Below are positions 1 to 7,995 of a DNA stretch of 10,622 bases, in pieces; position 1 is the first letter of the stretch; every line of letters begins with the position of its first letter. Made by a program: the position numbers and the translations under genes. Location: positions 1 to 10,622 of the forward strand of contig CAMDZK010000019.1 in assembly GCA_945910665.1 (NCBI GenBank), given 5' to 3'. The notes below the pieces were generated by a model. That model made no database searches, was not told the DNA's origin, and saw nothing but the letters and a program-made list of their open reading frames with translations. Source of the DNA: an uncultured Peptostreptococcaceae bacterium. Lineage in GTDB: Bacteria; Bacillota; Clostridia; Tissierellales; Peptoniphilaceae.

Positions 1-2577
1 GCCAATTATTACCATAAAAAGCCCGTCATATACATACAAGTGGAACTTGGCGACTTAGAATATAAGCCAAGTGATGAAGTTCCCAACATGGTAGAGAATT
101 TAAAAGAAATGCTTCCTCATATGGAAGAACATTTTTGTTCTCCTGGCAAACGAGGAGGTTTTTTTCAGCGTGTAAAAAGAGGAACTTGGGCGGGGCACGT
201 GGCAGAACATATTGCTCTTGAACTCCAAAGTCAAATTGGTCACGCCGTCACCTATGGAAAGACCTATACTCGAAAGCCCAAAGGAACCTACGACATTGTG
301 TACCGCTATCTCAATGAGCAAGTGGGTCTACGCGCAGGAGAAATGGCCATAGAAATCACGAACAATCTCTATGCAGGCAAAATGACAGAAGTTGCTCCTT
401 TGCTGGAAGAACTCCAAGAACTTGCCTGTGAAACAGAGTTTGGCCCATCAACCCAAGCCATTGTGGACGCAGCTAAAAAACGAGGCATCCCCTACATTCG
501 TTTGAATGAGTGCAGTTATGTCCAATTAGGACAAGGAAAGCATCAGCGAAAAATCGAGGCCACACTCATGGACGATACATCGGCCCTGGGTGTAGAAATC
601 GCAGCGGATAAAGACCGAACAAAAACGATCTTAAGTCAAAGTGGTGTCCCGGTTCCCAAGGGAGAAGTGATTTCTACATGGGATGAGGCTTTCCGCGCGG
701 CTGAAAAAATCGGTTATCCCGTTGTGCTAAAACCATTAGATGGAAACCATGGTCGTGACGTGATATTGAATATAAAAAATAAAGAAGAATTACAAGCTGC
801 ATTTGAACTTTTGAAAGATAAAAAAGAAGCCCTAGTCATTGAAAATTATTTAAAAGGAAATGATTACAGACTTTTGGTTGTCGGTGGAAAACTCATTGCA
901 GCTGCGAAAAGAGTCCCACCGTTTGTGGTAGGTGATGGAGAGAAAACCGTGCAACAACTGATTGAAGCATTAAATGCAGACCCAGACCGCGGACATGGGC
1001 ATGAAAAACGACTTACGAAAGTCACAATTGACGACGAAACGATGCGTCTCTTAGATATCCAAAAGCATACGCTCCAATCCGTTCCAGAAGCTGGAGAAGA
1101 AGTGCAGCTCAAAGCAACGGCCAATATCAGTACGGGAGGGAGTGCGGAAGATGTGACAGACATTGTGCATCCGATGAATCACCGCATGGCCGAACGCATT
1201 GCAAGAACCATTGGACTCAATGTGATGGGGATCGACATGATTGCCGAATCTTTGGAGCAACCATTGGTGCAAGAAAACGGCGGTGTTATCGAAGTAAATG
1301 CTGGCCCAGGTTTTCGTATGCACGTGGCTCCTTCGATTGGAAAACCACGTGATGTTGCGGGTGCTGTCGTGGATATGCTCTTTCCCGAAGGAAAAGAGTT
1401 TCTCATACCAACAGTCGCTGTCACAGGAACCAATGGAAAAACGACAACGACACGACTAATTTCCCATATATTAACCGTTGCTGGTCACCAAGTGGGCATG
1501 GCATCCACAGATACGGTTTCCGTTGATGATGTTCCTATATTAAAAGGAGATTACAGTGGACCTGACGGAGCAAAGGCCGTGATGCGAGACAGCCAAGTGG
1601 AATACGCAGTCTTAGAAGTAGCCCGCGGTGGAATTATCCGAAGAGGACTTGGCTTTGATTATTGTGATGTGGCAGTTCTCTTAAATGTAACCTCTGACCA
1701 TTTAGGTCTTGGTGGAATCGACACACTTGAAGAATTGTTGCGCGTGAAAGCCACGATTTTTGATGCTTTGGGGGAAGATGATTTCGGCGTACTCAATGCG
1801 GATGACCCCCTTGTACTCAGTGAACTAGAAAAATTACACGCGAATCCAATTCTCTTTTCAAAAAATGCAAATCATCCAGCTCTATTAGAAAACCTGGAAA
1901 AAGGACATTGCAACGTCACTGTTTTAGATGAAACAATTATTCTTCAAAAACCTGCAGGTGTGGTTGATATTGCAAAAATTGATGAGATTCCCATTACCTT
2001 TGAAGGTACCGCTATGTTTAATGTGGAAAACGTCATGGCAGCAGTGGCGGCTACGTATGCATTGGGCGTACAAGAGGAAAAGATTGCCGTTGGAATTACA
2101 AGCTTTAGTCCATCCATTGCGCAATCGCCAGGTCGAATGAATTTGATTGATATGGGTACGTTCAAAGTTCTCATCGATTATGGGCATAATATTGGCGCTG
2201 TGAAGGCGACAGCAGACTTTATCGAAAAACTGGGTCATGGAAGAAAAATTCGTATGGCATCGGGCGTCGGCAATCGAAGGGAAGAAGACATTCTCGCCTT
2301 TGGACGCGCTCTTGCGCCCAGTTATGACTATGTCGTCATCTGCGATCCATCCCCACGGGTTCGTAAGTTAGGAGAAACGGCAGAAATTCTCAAGCGTGGA
2401 TTCATCGAAGGGGGACTCAAGGAAGAGCAAATCGATATTCATCTTCACGAAAGCGACGCAACACAAGCAGTACTCGAAATGGCGCAGCCCGGTGATTTAA
2501 TCGTATTGCAAGTAGAAAATATTCAACAAGTAACGGAAAAAGTCCTCCAGTGGAAAAAAGAAATTATCGAATCCTAG
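1..2577 (+). CDS. cphA: Cyanophycin synthetase, 5'-truncated by window edge
   Basis: CphA polymerises aspartate and arginine into cyanophycin (multi-L-arginyl-poly-L-aspartate), a cytoplasmic nitrogen store, using ATP. The reading frame is open to base 1, so the gene starts outside the window. Alignment by eye to cyanobacterial CphA suggests about 11-13 residues are missing; 858 codons remain. Counting base 1 as codon 1, the order is: CphA N-terminal domain (about 1-175; GGFFQRVKRGTW and EHIALELQ blocks); ATP-grasp domain (about 200-455; KPLDGNHGRD at 244-253, IEVNAGPGFRMH at 430-441); and Mur-ligase-like domain (about 470-858; P-loop GTNGKTTTT from 476, RGGIIRRGLGF at 542-552). All three modules look intact. 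The GTG at 40 is only an internal codon. A cyanophycinase gene would often lie upstream but cannot be seen here. CphA2-type synthetases are shorter and lack a working Mur-ligase site, so this is the CphA1 type. Confidence 0.95.
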   Translation, partial: ANYYHKKPVIYIQVELGDLEYKPSDEVPNMVENLKEMLPHMEEHFCSPGKRGGFFQRVKRGTWAGHVAEHIALELQSQIGHAVTYGKTYTRKPKGTYDIVYRYLNEQVGLRAGEMAIEITNNLYAGKMTEVAPLLEELQELACETEFGPSTQAIVDAAKKRGIPYIRLNECSYVQLGQGKHQRKIEATLMDDTSALGVEIAADKDRTKTILSQSGVPVPKGEVISTWDEAFRAAEKIGYPVVLKPLDGNHGRDVILNIKNKEELQAAFELLKDKKEALVIENYLKGNDYRLLVVGGKLIAAAKRVPPFVVGDGEKTVQQLIEALNADPDRGHGHEKRLTKVTIDDETMRLLDIQKHTLQSVPEAGEEVQLKATANISTGGSAEDVTDIVHPMNHRMAERIARTIGLNVMGIDMIAESLEQPLVQENGGVIEVNAGPGFRMHVAPSIGKPRDVAGAVVDMLFPEGKEFLIPTVAVTGTNGKTTTTRLISHILTVAGHQVGMASTDTVSVDDVPILKGDYSGPDGAKAVMRDSQVEYAVLEVARGGIIRRGLGFDYCDVAVLLNVTSDHLGLGGIDTLEELLRVKATIFDALGEDDFGVLNADDPLVLSELEKLHANPILFSKNANHPALLENLEKGHCNVTVLDETIILQKPAGVVDIAKIDEIPITFEGTAMFNVENVMAAVAATYALGVQEEKIAVGITSFSPSIAQSPGRMNLIDMGTFKVLIDYGHNIGAVKATADFIEKLGHGRKIRMASGVGNRREEDILAFGRALAPSYDYVVICDPSPRVRKLGETAEILKRGFIEGGLKEEQIDIHLHESDATQAVLEMAQPGDLIVLQVENIQQVTEKVLQWKKEIIES

Positions 2578-2613
2578 TGTGATTATTTTCAAACAAAGGG
2601 TATGAATAGAGTA

Positions 2614-2620
2614 GAGGAGG
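2614..2620 (+). promoter_or_regulatory. Ribosome binding site deciding the small membrane ORF
   Basis: GAGGAGG lies six bases before the ATG at 2627. It selects this frame over the two overlapping open frames. Confidence 0.75.
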
Positions 2621-2626
2621 GCGATT

Positions 2627-2818
2627 ATGATTCAATTATTAATAATCATTCTATTGGTCTTAGCAATTGTATCGATTATTCTCGACATATTCATTGCTCT
2701 GTTACCAATACTCGTCGTTGGTGGAATCATCCTTTACTTCTGGAAAAGAAACCAAGCATCGACGACCTATACTCACTACACAGATACAACGGAAACGAAA
2801 GACGATACGAAACTGTAA
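2627..2818 (+). CDS. Small hydrophobic membrane protein, function unknown
   Basis: I do not recognise this 63-residue protein. Residues about 3-42 are almost entirely Ile, Leu, Val and Ala, either one long or two closely packed membrane segments. A Lys-Arg pair (KRNQ) follows, then a polar Thr/Asp/Lys-rich tail of about 20 residues, so the tail is probably cytoplasmic. The start is supported by a strong ribosome binding site, GAGGAGG at 2614-2620, six bases before the ATG. Two overlapping frames in the same stretch (from 2602 and 2667) lack this site and encode unremarkable sequence. The gene lies 49 bp after cphA with no terminator between them, so it is probably co-transcribed with cphA. 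Its stop codon touches the terminator that follows. No conserved motif suggests a function. Confidence 0.7.
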   Translation: MIQLLIIILLVLAIVSIILDIFIALLPILVVGGIILYFWKRNQASTTYTHYTDTTETKDDTKL

Positions 2819-2839
2819 AAGAGGGGAAACCCTCTTTTT
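2818..2839 (+). terminator. Intrinsic terminator after the small membrane protein gene
   Basis: AAAGAGGG (2818-2825) pairs with CCCTCTTT (2830-2837) over a GAAA tetraloop, and the transcript continues in U residues. The stem is 8 bp. It begins on the last base of the upstream stop codon. The namA ribosome binding site starts only about 11 bases after it. Confidence 0.85.
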
Positions 2840-2860
2840 GATTAGAAAAAAGGAGTGACT

Positions 2861-3865
2861 ATGAAACTATTTGAACCCTTTCAAACGGATAAATTTGAAC
2901 TCAAAAATCATCTTGTAATGCCACCCATGTGTATGTATCAATGTAAAACGCAAGATGGAATCCCTACAGATTTTCATATCTCCCACTACGGCGCGAGGGC
3001 CATTGGTCAAGTGGGCATGATTATTGTAGAAGCCACGGGTGTGCAACCCAATGGAAGAATCACGGATGATTGTCTGGGGCTATGGGACGACAAGCAAGTG
3101 GATGGACATCATAAAATTACTAAAGCCATTAAAAATAATGGGAGTTTTGCAGCCATTCAACTCAATCACGCAGGAAGAAAATCAGAAACGAAAGCGCTGC
3201 GTCACGTGGGACCATCCGCAATCCCCTTTAACGACCAACCGCTCAACTATGATGAACTTACATTTACAGAAATACAAGAAGTGATTGCCTCTTTCAAAGA
3301 GGCAGCAAAAAGAGCAGACCAAGCGGGATACGACGGAATTGAAATCCATGCGGCCCATGGGTACCTGATTCATCAATTTATTAGCCCCCTTTCCAATACT
3401 CGAGAGGATGACTACGGAAAAGATCGATTCTTATTGTTAAAAGAAATCATGGACGCGATCAAAGAAGTGTGGCCAAAAGAAAAGGGACTTTGGATGCGGA
3501 TTTCAGCGACGGATTATCACGAAGAAGGGCTGTCCGTGGAAGATTGGGTGCAGTTTTTACAAGAAAATCCGAATATCGTCGATTTTGTCCATGTGTCTGC
3601 AGGAGCGATCATGACCGTCCCCATCCACGCGTATCCCGGGTATATGCTAGAACTTTCGAAAACGATTCGAGAAAACACAGGTTATCAAACCATTGGTGTA
3701 GGACTCATTCAAAGTGCAGAAATGGCAAGTTTTGCCTTAGAATCAGAGCAATGTGACCTCGTGGCCATCGGTCGAGGACTGTTGCGAAATCCCAATTTGT
3801 ATCTGCAATTTCTCAACGAACGTGGGGAAAAAGTTCCTAAGTATTACGAACGAGCCTTTCGATAA
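2861..3865 (+). CDS. namA: Old yellow enzyme family NADPH:flavin oxidoreductase (YqjM/NamA-like)
   Basis: This is a predicted FMN-dependent cytoplasmic ene-reductase that reduces activated C=C bonds with NADPH; the native substrate is unknown. The 334 residues match YqjM-class old yellow enzymes in length and order. MPPMCMYQ holds the YqjM-type flavin-contacting Cys24 and Tyr26. Also visible are IQLNHAGRK at 99-107, the substrate-binding pair in HAAHGYLIH (His163, His166, Tyr168), MRIS with Arg213, and the phosphate-binding GRGLLRNP at 305-312. The protein ends near an Arg, where YqjM has its inter-subunit arginine finger. The loop that usually reads GGSPENR is shortened to GKDR at about 187-189. 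I chose ATG 2861 because AAGGAG sits at 2850-2855, five bases ahead; the in-frame GTG at 2855 overlaps that site. The upstream gene ends in a terminator, so read-through or an internal promoter must supply transcription. Confidence 0.92.
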   Translation: MKLFEPFQTDKFELKNHLVMPPMCMYQCKTQDGIPTDFHISHYGARAIGQVGMIIVEATGVQPNGRITDDCLGLWDDKQVDGHHKITKAIKNNGSFAAIQLNHAGRKSETKALRHVGPSAIPFNDQPLNYDELTFTEIQEVIASFKEAAKRADQAGYDGIEIHAAHGYLIHQFISPLSNTREDDYGKDRFLLLKEIMDAIKEVWPKEKGLWMRISATDYHEEGLSVEDWVQFLQENPNIVDFVHVSAGAIMTVPIHAYPGYMLELSKTIRENTGYQTIGVGLIQSAEMASFALESEQCDLVAIGRGLLRNPNLYLQFLNERGEKVPKYYERAFR

Positions 3866-3870
3866 TAGGA

Positions 3871-3899
3871 AAGCCCCCAAGGCATTGCCTTGGGGGTTT
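3871..3899. terminator. Bidirectional terminator between namA and azlD
   Basis: AAGCCCCCAAGGC (3871-3883) pairs with GCCTTGGGGGTTT (3887-3899) over a three-base ATT loop: 13 pairs, one of them G-U. T-rich exits exist on both strands (GGTTTG on +, GCTTTCC on -). It lies between the convergent ends of namA (3865) and azlD (3905). Confidence 0.85.
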
Positions 3900-3904
3900 G
3901 TACG

Positions 3905-4228
3905 TTATACAAAAATAAATTGAACTAAGGCCATATAAAATGCCGTGCCTACACCAACGGAAAGAAGCATATTCTTTTTCCATACATGCATGGCGACAAC
4001 GAAAATGCTCGCTATAATTTCCGGAAGACCATAGGGAAAGGTCATTGGGGTGATCCCTTTGAGTACATAGACGACGAGCAGTCCCATAACAGCAGCTGGA
4101 AGAACATCGCCCAAATACGAGAGAATGGGAGGTAGTTTACCTTTTGAAAACAGAGCAAAAGGCAGTGCGCGGAGTCCATAGGTAACAAGAGAAATTACGA
4201 TTACGGTGATCCACTGATAGGTTGTCAT
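3905..4228 (-). CDS. azlD: AzlD family membrane protein, branched-chain amino acid export subunit
   Basis: AzlD is the small partner of AzlC. Together they export branched-chain amino acids and analogues such as azaleucine. The 107 residues form about four hydrophobic segments, with the family-typical stretch VTYGLRALPFALFSKGKLP near residues 15-33 and a conserved LPAAVMGLLVVY segment after it. The length is normal for AzlD. Its ATG overlaps the azlC stop in an ATGA junction (4225-4228), which implies translational coupling and a two-gene operon. It ends six bases from the bidirectional terminator shared with namA. Confidence 0.93.
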   Translation of the reverse strand: MTTYQWITVIVISLVTYGLRALPFALFSKGKLPPILSYLGDVLPAAVMGLLVVYVLKGITPMTFPYGLPEIIASIFVVAMHVWKKNMLLSVGVGTAFYMALVQFIFV

Positions 4229-4911
4229 GACCGTCTCCTTTCAAGGGATTTTCTAAATAAAAGGAACACGAGAATCATCATTGCCATGGAAGGTAAAATG
4301 AATCCATCGCGACCAAAAATCAAAATACTCACTACAGAAATACCGACACCGAGAATCGCAGGACGTTTATCTTTTGCATTCAACCATTGCTCAGTAAAAA
4401 GAGAAATAATAAGTGCAGTCATAACAAAGTCGATTCCGTGGGTGTTAAAGGATATGTATGTGCCAAACAGTGCGCCAATCCAACTAAAGACAACCCAGTA
4501 CATTTGGTTGAGCCCGCCAACGGTTAGAAAGAAGTGTTCATTGCTCATCCCCTGTGGTGATTCTAAGGTTGTCAGGAGAGCAAAGGTTTCATCGGACAAG
4601 GTATGCATAATATAGGGTTTAATTTTTCCAATGGATTCAAAAGGTTTTAAAAGAGATAATCCATAAAAGAGAAAACGTCCATTGATGGACAAAGTCAGTA
4701 AGATAATGCTTGGAATGGAAAGCGGATTCGTAAGCATCCCGATGGCGACAAATTGCATGGCCCCAGCGTAGATGAGAAAGCTCATCAGCGGTGCCGACCA
4801 ATGAGGAAGTCCCGCTTCGACCACGAGAAGACCATAGGCGACGCCTAAAAATAAATATCCCAGAAGAACTGGAATGGTTTGAGGAAAAACTTTTTTACAT
4901 ATGTCCTTCAT
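4225..4911 (-). CDS. azlC: AzlC family branched-chain amino acid exporter, large subunit
   Basis: AzlC is the large integral membrane component of the AzlCD exporter. The 228 residues match the family length. Visible features are the N-terminal LLGYLFLGVAYGLL segment, the YAGAMQFVAIGML block at about 48-60, and the signature around LSINGRFLFYGLS at about 74-86; most homologues have NARH where this protein has NGRF. Several further hydrophobic segments run to the C-terminus, which ends in a basic tail (LERRRS). The start is supported by AAAGGTGG about seven bases ahead of the ATG. A probable extended -10 promoter lies about 45 bp upstream. An AsnC/Lrp-type regulator gene often accompanies this pair but is not present here. 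Confidence 0.95.
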   Translation of the reverse strand: MKDICKKVFPQTIPVLLGYLFLGVAYGLLVVEAGLPHWSAPLMSFLIYAGAMQFVAIGMLTNPLSIPSIILLTLSINGRFLFYGLSLLKPFESIGKIKPYIMHTLSDETFALLTTLESPQGMSNEHFFLTVGGLNQMYWVVFSWIGALFGTYISFNTHGIDFVMTALIISLFTEQWLNAKDKRPAILGVGISVVSILIFGRDGFILPSMAMMILVFLLFRKSLERRRS

Positions 4912-5110
4912 AGGAATACCACCTTTACTATCAAATCGAATATCAATCTACTCTAAGTATAGCATGATGGATTGAAAGAATCCATACAGTCAGACAGTAT
5001 ATTGTAAAAAAATATACATAGTCTAAAAGACGTCAAAAGCGTTTTTTATAGTAATGTAAAACTATGTTAGCTTAATAGTCCAAACAAACTGAATGCAGTT
5101 TATTAAAACA
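4912..5110. other. Divergent azlC-guaA intergenic region with small dyads
   Basis: This AT-rich stretch has three small inverted repeats: GTATAT (4997-5002) with ATATAC (5012-5017), flanked by AGAC/GTCT; GTCT-AAA-AGAC (5021-5031); and AAACTG-AATG-CAGTTT (5086-5101). None is followed by a T-run, so they are not terminators. They could be operators. No known riboswitch pattern was recognised. Confidence 0.3.
4956..4964 (-). promoter_or_regulatory. Probable extended -10 promoter of azlCD
   Basis: Read on the - strand this is TGCTATACT, a TGn-extended -10 element. No good -35 is visible at 16-18 bp. Transcription would start near 4949, giving a leader of about 40 nt. Confidence 0.5.
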
Positions 5111-5115
5111 AAAAA

Positions 5116-5145
5116 TTCGAAAATTCAGTCTAGCATTGATATAAT
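5116..5145 (+). promoter_or_regulatory. guaA promoter
   Basis: TGATATAAT at 5137-5145 is an extended, consensus -10. TTCGAA at 5116-5121, 18 bp upstream, is a weak -35. Transcription would start near 5152, giving a leader of about 24 nt, too short for a riboswitch. Confidence 0.65.
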
Positions 5146-5175
5146 AAACATAGAAAATCCCATAAGGAGGGAACC

Positions 5176-6708
5176 ATGTTACAAGAAGAAAAATTGTTAA
5201 TTCTAGACTTTGGTGGACAATATAAACAGCTGATTGCAAGACGCGTCAGAGAACTTCACGTCTTTTCTGAAGTGAAAAGTTGCGAAACGCCCATCGAAGA
5301 CATTAAAAATGAAAACTATAAAGGAATCATTCTCACTGGAGGACCAGCAAGCGTCAATGAAGAAGGATCTCCCACGGCGAATTCTGAAATCTTATCTCTT
5401 GGTATCCCAGTATTAGGGATTTGTTACGGTGCCCAATGGATGGCAAAAACCTTAGGCGGAAGTGTAAAATCTGCCAATCGTGAATATGGAAAAACTGAAA
5501 TTACGCGAAAAGGTGAAAGCAAGCTTTTTGGAAACAGCAAAGAAACGTTCACCGCGTGGATGAGCCATACGGATCGCGTGGAAAGCTTGCCCGAAGGATT
5601 TAAAGGTACTGCTTTTTCGAAAGACTGCCCCGTAGCAGCCATGGAAAATGCAGAAAAAGACCTTTACGCTGTCCAGTTCCATCCAGAAGTTGAACACACA
5701 GAAATTGGTAGAGATTTACTCAATCATTTCGTGAAAGAGATTTGTGGCTGTGAGGGCACATGGAAAATGGATGACTTTGCGAAAAATCAAATCGAAAAAA
5801 TTAAAGAAGAAGTAGGAGACAAACACGTCATCTGCGGGCTTTCTGGCGGCGTCGACTCCTCCGTTGCAGCCGTCCTTGTACACAAAGCGATTGGTAAACA
5901 GCTCACCTGTATCTTTGTCGACCATGGTCTCTTACGTAAAGGCGAAGCGGATTCCGTCGAAGAGATTTTTACCAAACAGTTTGATATGAAACTCGTTCGT
6001 GTCGACGCGGCGGACCGTTTCTTAAACCTATTAAAAGGCGTCACAGACCCAGAAGAAAAACGTAAGATCATCGGAGAAACTTTCATTCGCGTCTTTGAAG
6101 ATGAAGCAAAGAAAGTGGAAGATGCAAGCTATTTAGTCCAAGGAACAATTTACCCAGATGTCATCGAAAGTGGCGTAGGTGGAGCTGTGATTAAAAGCCA
6201 TCACAATGTCGGCGGACTTCCAGAAGACATCTCCTTCAAAGGCATCATAGAACCTCTCCGCGATCTGTTCAAAGATGAAGTGCGAGAAGTAGGAACTGTC
6301 TTAGGCATCCCTGATGACCTCGTCTGGCGTCAACCCTTCCCAGGACCAGGCCTGGCCGTCCGTTGTTTAGGCGAAGTAAGAGAAGATAAACTCGCCATTT
6401 TACGAGAAGCCGACGCCATCTTTCGAGAAGAAATCAAAAATGCGGGCTTAGACCGCGCCATTAACCAATACTTTGCAGTATTAACCAACATGCGCTCCGT
6501 AGGTGTCCAAGGCGACGCAAGAACTTACGACTATACCTTGGCTCTAAGAGGTGTGACCACCACCGACTTCATGACCGCCGATTGGGCAAGAATTCCACTG
6601 GAAGTACTGGAAAAATGCTCGACTAGAATCTGTAATGAAGTGCAGCATATTAATCGGGTCGTGTATGATATTACGGCGAAACCACCATCTACAATAGAGT
6701 GGGAGTAG
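5176..6708 (+). CDS. guaA: GMP synthase (glutamine-hydrolysing)
   Basis: GuaA converts XMP, ATP and glutamine to GMP, the last step of guanine nucleotide synthesis. The 510 residues match the normal length. An N-terminal class I glutamine amidotransferase domain (about 1-190) carries Cys83 in GICYGAQ and the His169/Glu171 pair in VQFHPEVEH. The ATP pyrophosphatase domain follows, with the P-loop SGGVDSS at 223-229. The C-terminal dimerisation domain holds [11 protein letters not shown] at 386-396 and ends [16 protein letters not shown] at 5164-5170 fits the ATG. The gene is intact although a mobile element lies against its 3' end. The last codons, GAG TGG GAG TAG, contain the putative attachment core, so insertion recreates the C-terminus. 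Transcription now ends at a hairpin inside the element. Confidence 0.99.
   Translation: MLQEEKLLILDFGGQYKQLIARRVRELHVFSEVKSCETPIEDIKNENYKGIILTGGPASVNEEGSPTANSEILSLGIPVLGICYGAQWMAKTLGGSVKSANREYGKTEITRKGESKLFGNSKETFTAWMSHTDRVESLPEGFKGTAFSKDCPVAAMENAEKDLYAVQFHPEVEHTEIGRDLLNHFVKEICGCEGTWKMDDFAKNQIEKIKEEVGDKHVICGLSGGVDSSVAAVLVHKAIGKQLTCIFVDHGLLRKGEADSVEEIFTKQFDMKLVRVDAADRFLNLLKGVTDPEEKRKIIGETFIRVFEDEAKKVEDASYLVQGTIYPDVIESGVGGAVIKSHHNVGGLPEDISFKGIIEPLRDLFKDEVREVGTVLGIPDDLVWRQPFPGPGLAVRCLGEVREDKLAILREADAIFREEIKNAGLDRAINQYFAVLTNMRSVGVQGDARTYDYTLALRGVTTTDFMTADWARIPLEVLEKCSTRICNEVQHINRVVYDITAKPPSTIEWE
6697..6707 (+). repeat. Putative attachment core (attL-type) at the guaA 3' end
   Basis: GAGTGGGAGTA covers the last three sense codons of guaA and two bases of its stop. 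As I recall, Tn5801-type elements use GAGTGGGAATA at the same place, one base different. A tyrosine integrase gene ends 69 bases further on. The matching copy at the other end of the element should lie beyond the right edge of the window; I found none inside it. Confidence 0.75.
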
Positions 6709-6715
6709 TTGTAGG

Positions 6716-6766
6716 AGAGCCAGAAATCCTTGTTTATCAAGGGTTTCTGGCTCTTCTTATTTTTTT
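6716..6766 (+). terminator. Strong terminator just inside the element, serving guaA
   Basis: Bases 6716-6732 pair with 6738-6754 (17 pairs, one G-U) over a TTTAT loop, and a run of seven T follows at 6760-6766. It lies downstream of the attachment core, so it is carried by the element rather than being the original guaA terminator. On the - strand there is no T-run, so it should not stop integrase transcripts. Confidence 0.9.
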
Positions 6767-6768
6767 AC

Positions 6769-6788
6769 TGCACTTTTATTGCACTTTT
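6769..6788. repeat. Tandem TGCACTTTT repeats, candidate integrase arm-type sites
   Basis: TGCACTTTTAT (6769-6779) is followed directly by TGCACTTTTTT (6780-6790), two 11-bp units sharing their first nine bases. They overlap the integrase stop codon, 62-93 bp from the attachment core. Integrases with an N-terminal arm-binding domain, as in Tn916, bind short direct repeats near element ends. Function here is inferred. Confidence 0.5.
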
Positions 6789-7969
6789 TTCATTTCTTTG
6801 TTTCGCAAGTAGTCTACAGTAAATTGATTCTTTGGTGAAGTATCATAATTTTGTTTTGCTTCTTTAAAGGAAATGGCTCCATTTAATTTGTTAGCTACCT
6901 CAAAATTACTGTTAGGATAAAGATGTCCATACGTTCCTAAAGTCGTCTCAATATCTTCATGTCCTAAACGGTCTTTAATGATGAGTGGGTTTTCTCCCAT
7001 ACTGATTAACAAGGAAGCATGCGAATGCCGTAAACCATGAATTCTGATTCGATGAATACTAGCCAGCTTAGCATAGCGTTCAATAGCATGTGCTAGCGTA
7101 TGTTTTTGGGTAGGAATACCGTTATAGCTCATTACAAAGTCTGTCTGAATTAGATTTTGTTGTGCTTTCTTCCATTCGGATAGATAATTTAGAGTACATT
7201 CATCTAATACAATATGACGAACACTCGCCTTTGTTTTTGGTTCAACAAATCTATAATCCGATTGATTCTTGTAATAAAGTGTTTTGTTGATGGTTAGTAC
7301 TCCAGAGTCAAAATCAATATCTTCCCATTGAATGGCAGTAGCTTCACCAATTCGCATTCCAGTCATAAATAAAAACCACAGAGAGATAAATAAAAAGTGT
7401 TGATAGTAATCTTCTTTATAAATTAGAGAGATTACTTTTTCAAATTCTTCTTTTGTCCAAAATTCAATTTTAGACTTTTGCTTTTTCACATTGCCAATAA
7501 TCTTAGATGGATTTGTGGTGGTTATCCCAAGGACAATTGCTCGATCCATAGCAACTGAAAATAGTCCTTGAACAGCTCTCACATAAGAAGACTTACATTT
7601 CTTTGATAATTTTAGTTGCCAATTTTGCACATCAATAGGCTCAATATCGGAAACAGCCATTTTATCAAAATAAGAGAAATGTTTCTTAATAGTTGGTAAG
7701 CGATTTTCATATGTTCTGAGCTTTACCTGTGTCTTATACCATGGAAGAAAAATTTCAAAGATATAATGATTAAACGTCATTTTATCCTTATTCTCACTTA
7801 ATTCTTCTGGTTTCATCAGTAGTAGTTTTGAATATTCTTCTCTTGCTTCTTTTTTAGTAGTGAATCCACTACGATATTTTTGAATTTTTTTTCCTTTAGA
7901 ATCATAACCTAGATTTGCACGAAAATAATAGGTTCCATTCTTTGCTTTTTTTATTGGGTCTTTAACCAT
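6776..7969 (-). CDS. int: Tyrosine recombinase/integrase of the element
   Basis: This integrase is predicted to insert and excise the element at the guaA 3' end. The 397 residues have three parts: an N-terminal arm-type DNA-binding domain (about 1-60, NGTYYFRANLGYDSKGKK), a SAM-like core-binding domain (about 65-160), and a catalytic domain (about 168-365). The catalytic residues are visible: Arg206 in TGMRIGEA, a Lys near 247 (KTKAS), His311 and Arg314 in HGLRHSH, His337 in LGHEDIETT, and nucleophile Tyr347 in GTYGHLYP. The start fits AAGGAG eight bases ahead. The DUF3173 gene ends 26 bases upstream, so the two form an operon. It is not the Tn916 integrase. Its gene reads toward guaA, as usual for a site-specific integrase at an element end. 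Confidence 0.97.
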   Translation of the reverse strand: MVKDPIKKAKNGTYYFRANLGYDSKGKKIQKYRSGFTTKKEAREEYSKLLLMKPEELSENKDKMTFNHYIFEIFLPWYKTQVKLRTYENRLPTIKKHFSYFDKMAVSDIEPIDVQNWQLKLSKKCKSSYVRAVQGLFSVAMDRAIVLGITTTNPSKIIGNVKKQKSKIEFWTKEEFEKVISLIYKEDYYQHFLFISLWFLFMTGMRIGEATAIQWEDIDFDSGVLTINKTLYYKNQSDYRFVEPKTKASVRHIVLDECTLNYLSEWKKAQQNLIQTDFVMSYNGIPTQKHTLAHAIERYAKLASIHRIRIHGLRHSHASLLISMGENPLIIKDRLGHEDIETTLGTYGHLYPNSNFEVANKLNGAISFKEAKQNYDTSPKNQFTVDYLRNKEMKKVQ

Positions 7970-7995
7970 AGTTTTTACTCCTTACTGTGCAAAAA

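Noticed and set aside
40..42. GTG as the start of cyanophycin synthetase
   Set aside because: The frame is open to base 1 and the upstream residues (NYYHKKPVIYIQ) align with the family N-terminus, so the gene is cut by the window edge.
2855..2857. GTG start for the old yellow enzyme
   Set aside because: It overlaps its own ribosome binding site; the ATG at 2861 is correctly spaced and matches the family start.
2602..2858. Two other open frames over the small membrane protein gene
   Set aside because: They lack the ribosome binding site that fits the 2627 start, their products look like shifted translations, and one crosses the terminator.
4980..5175. Purine riboswitch or similar leader for guaA
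   Set aside because: No aptamer pattern was recognised and the best promoter leaves only about 24 nt of leader.
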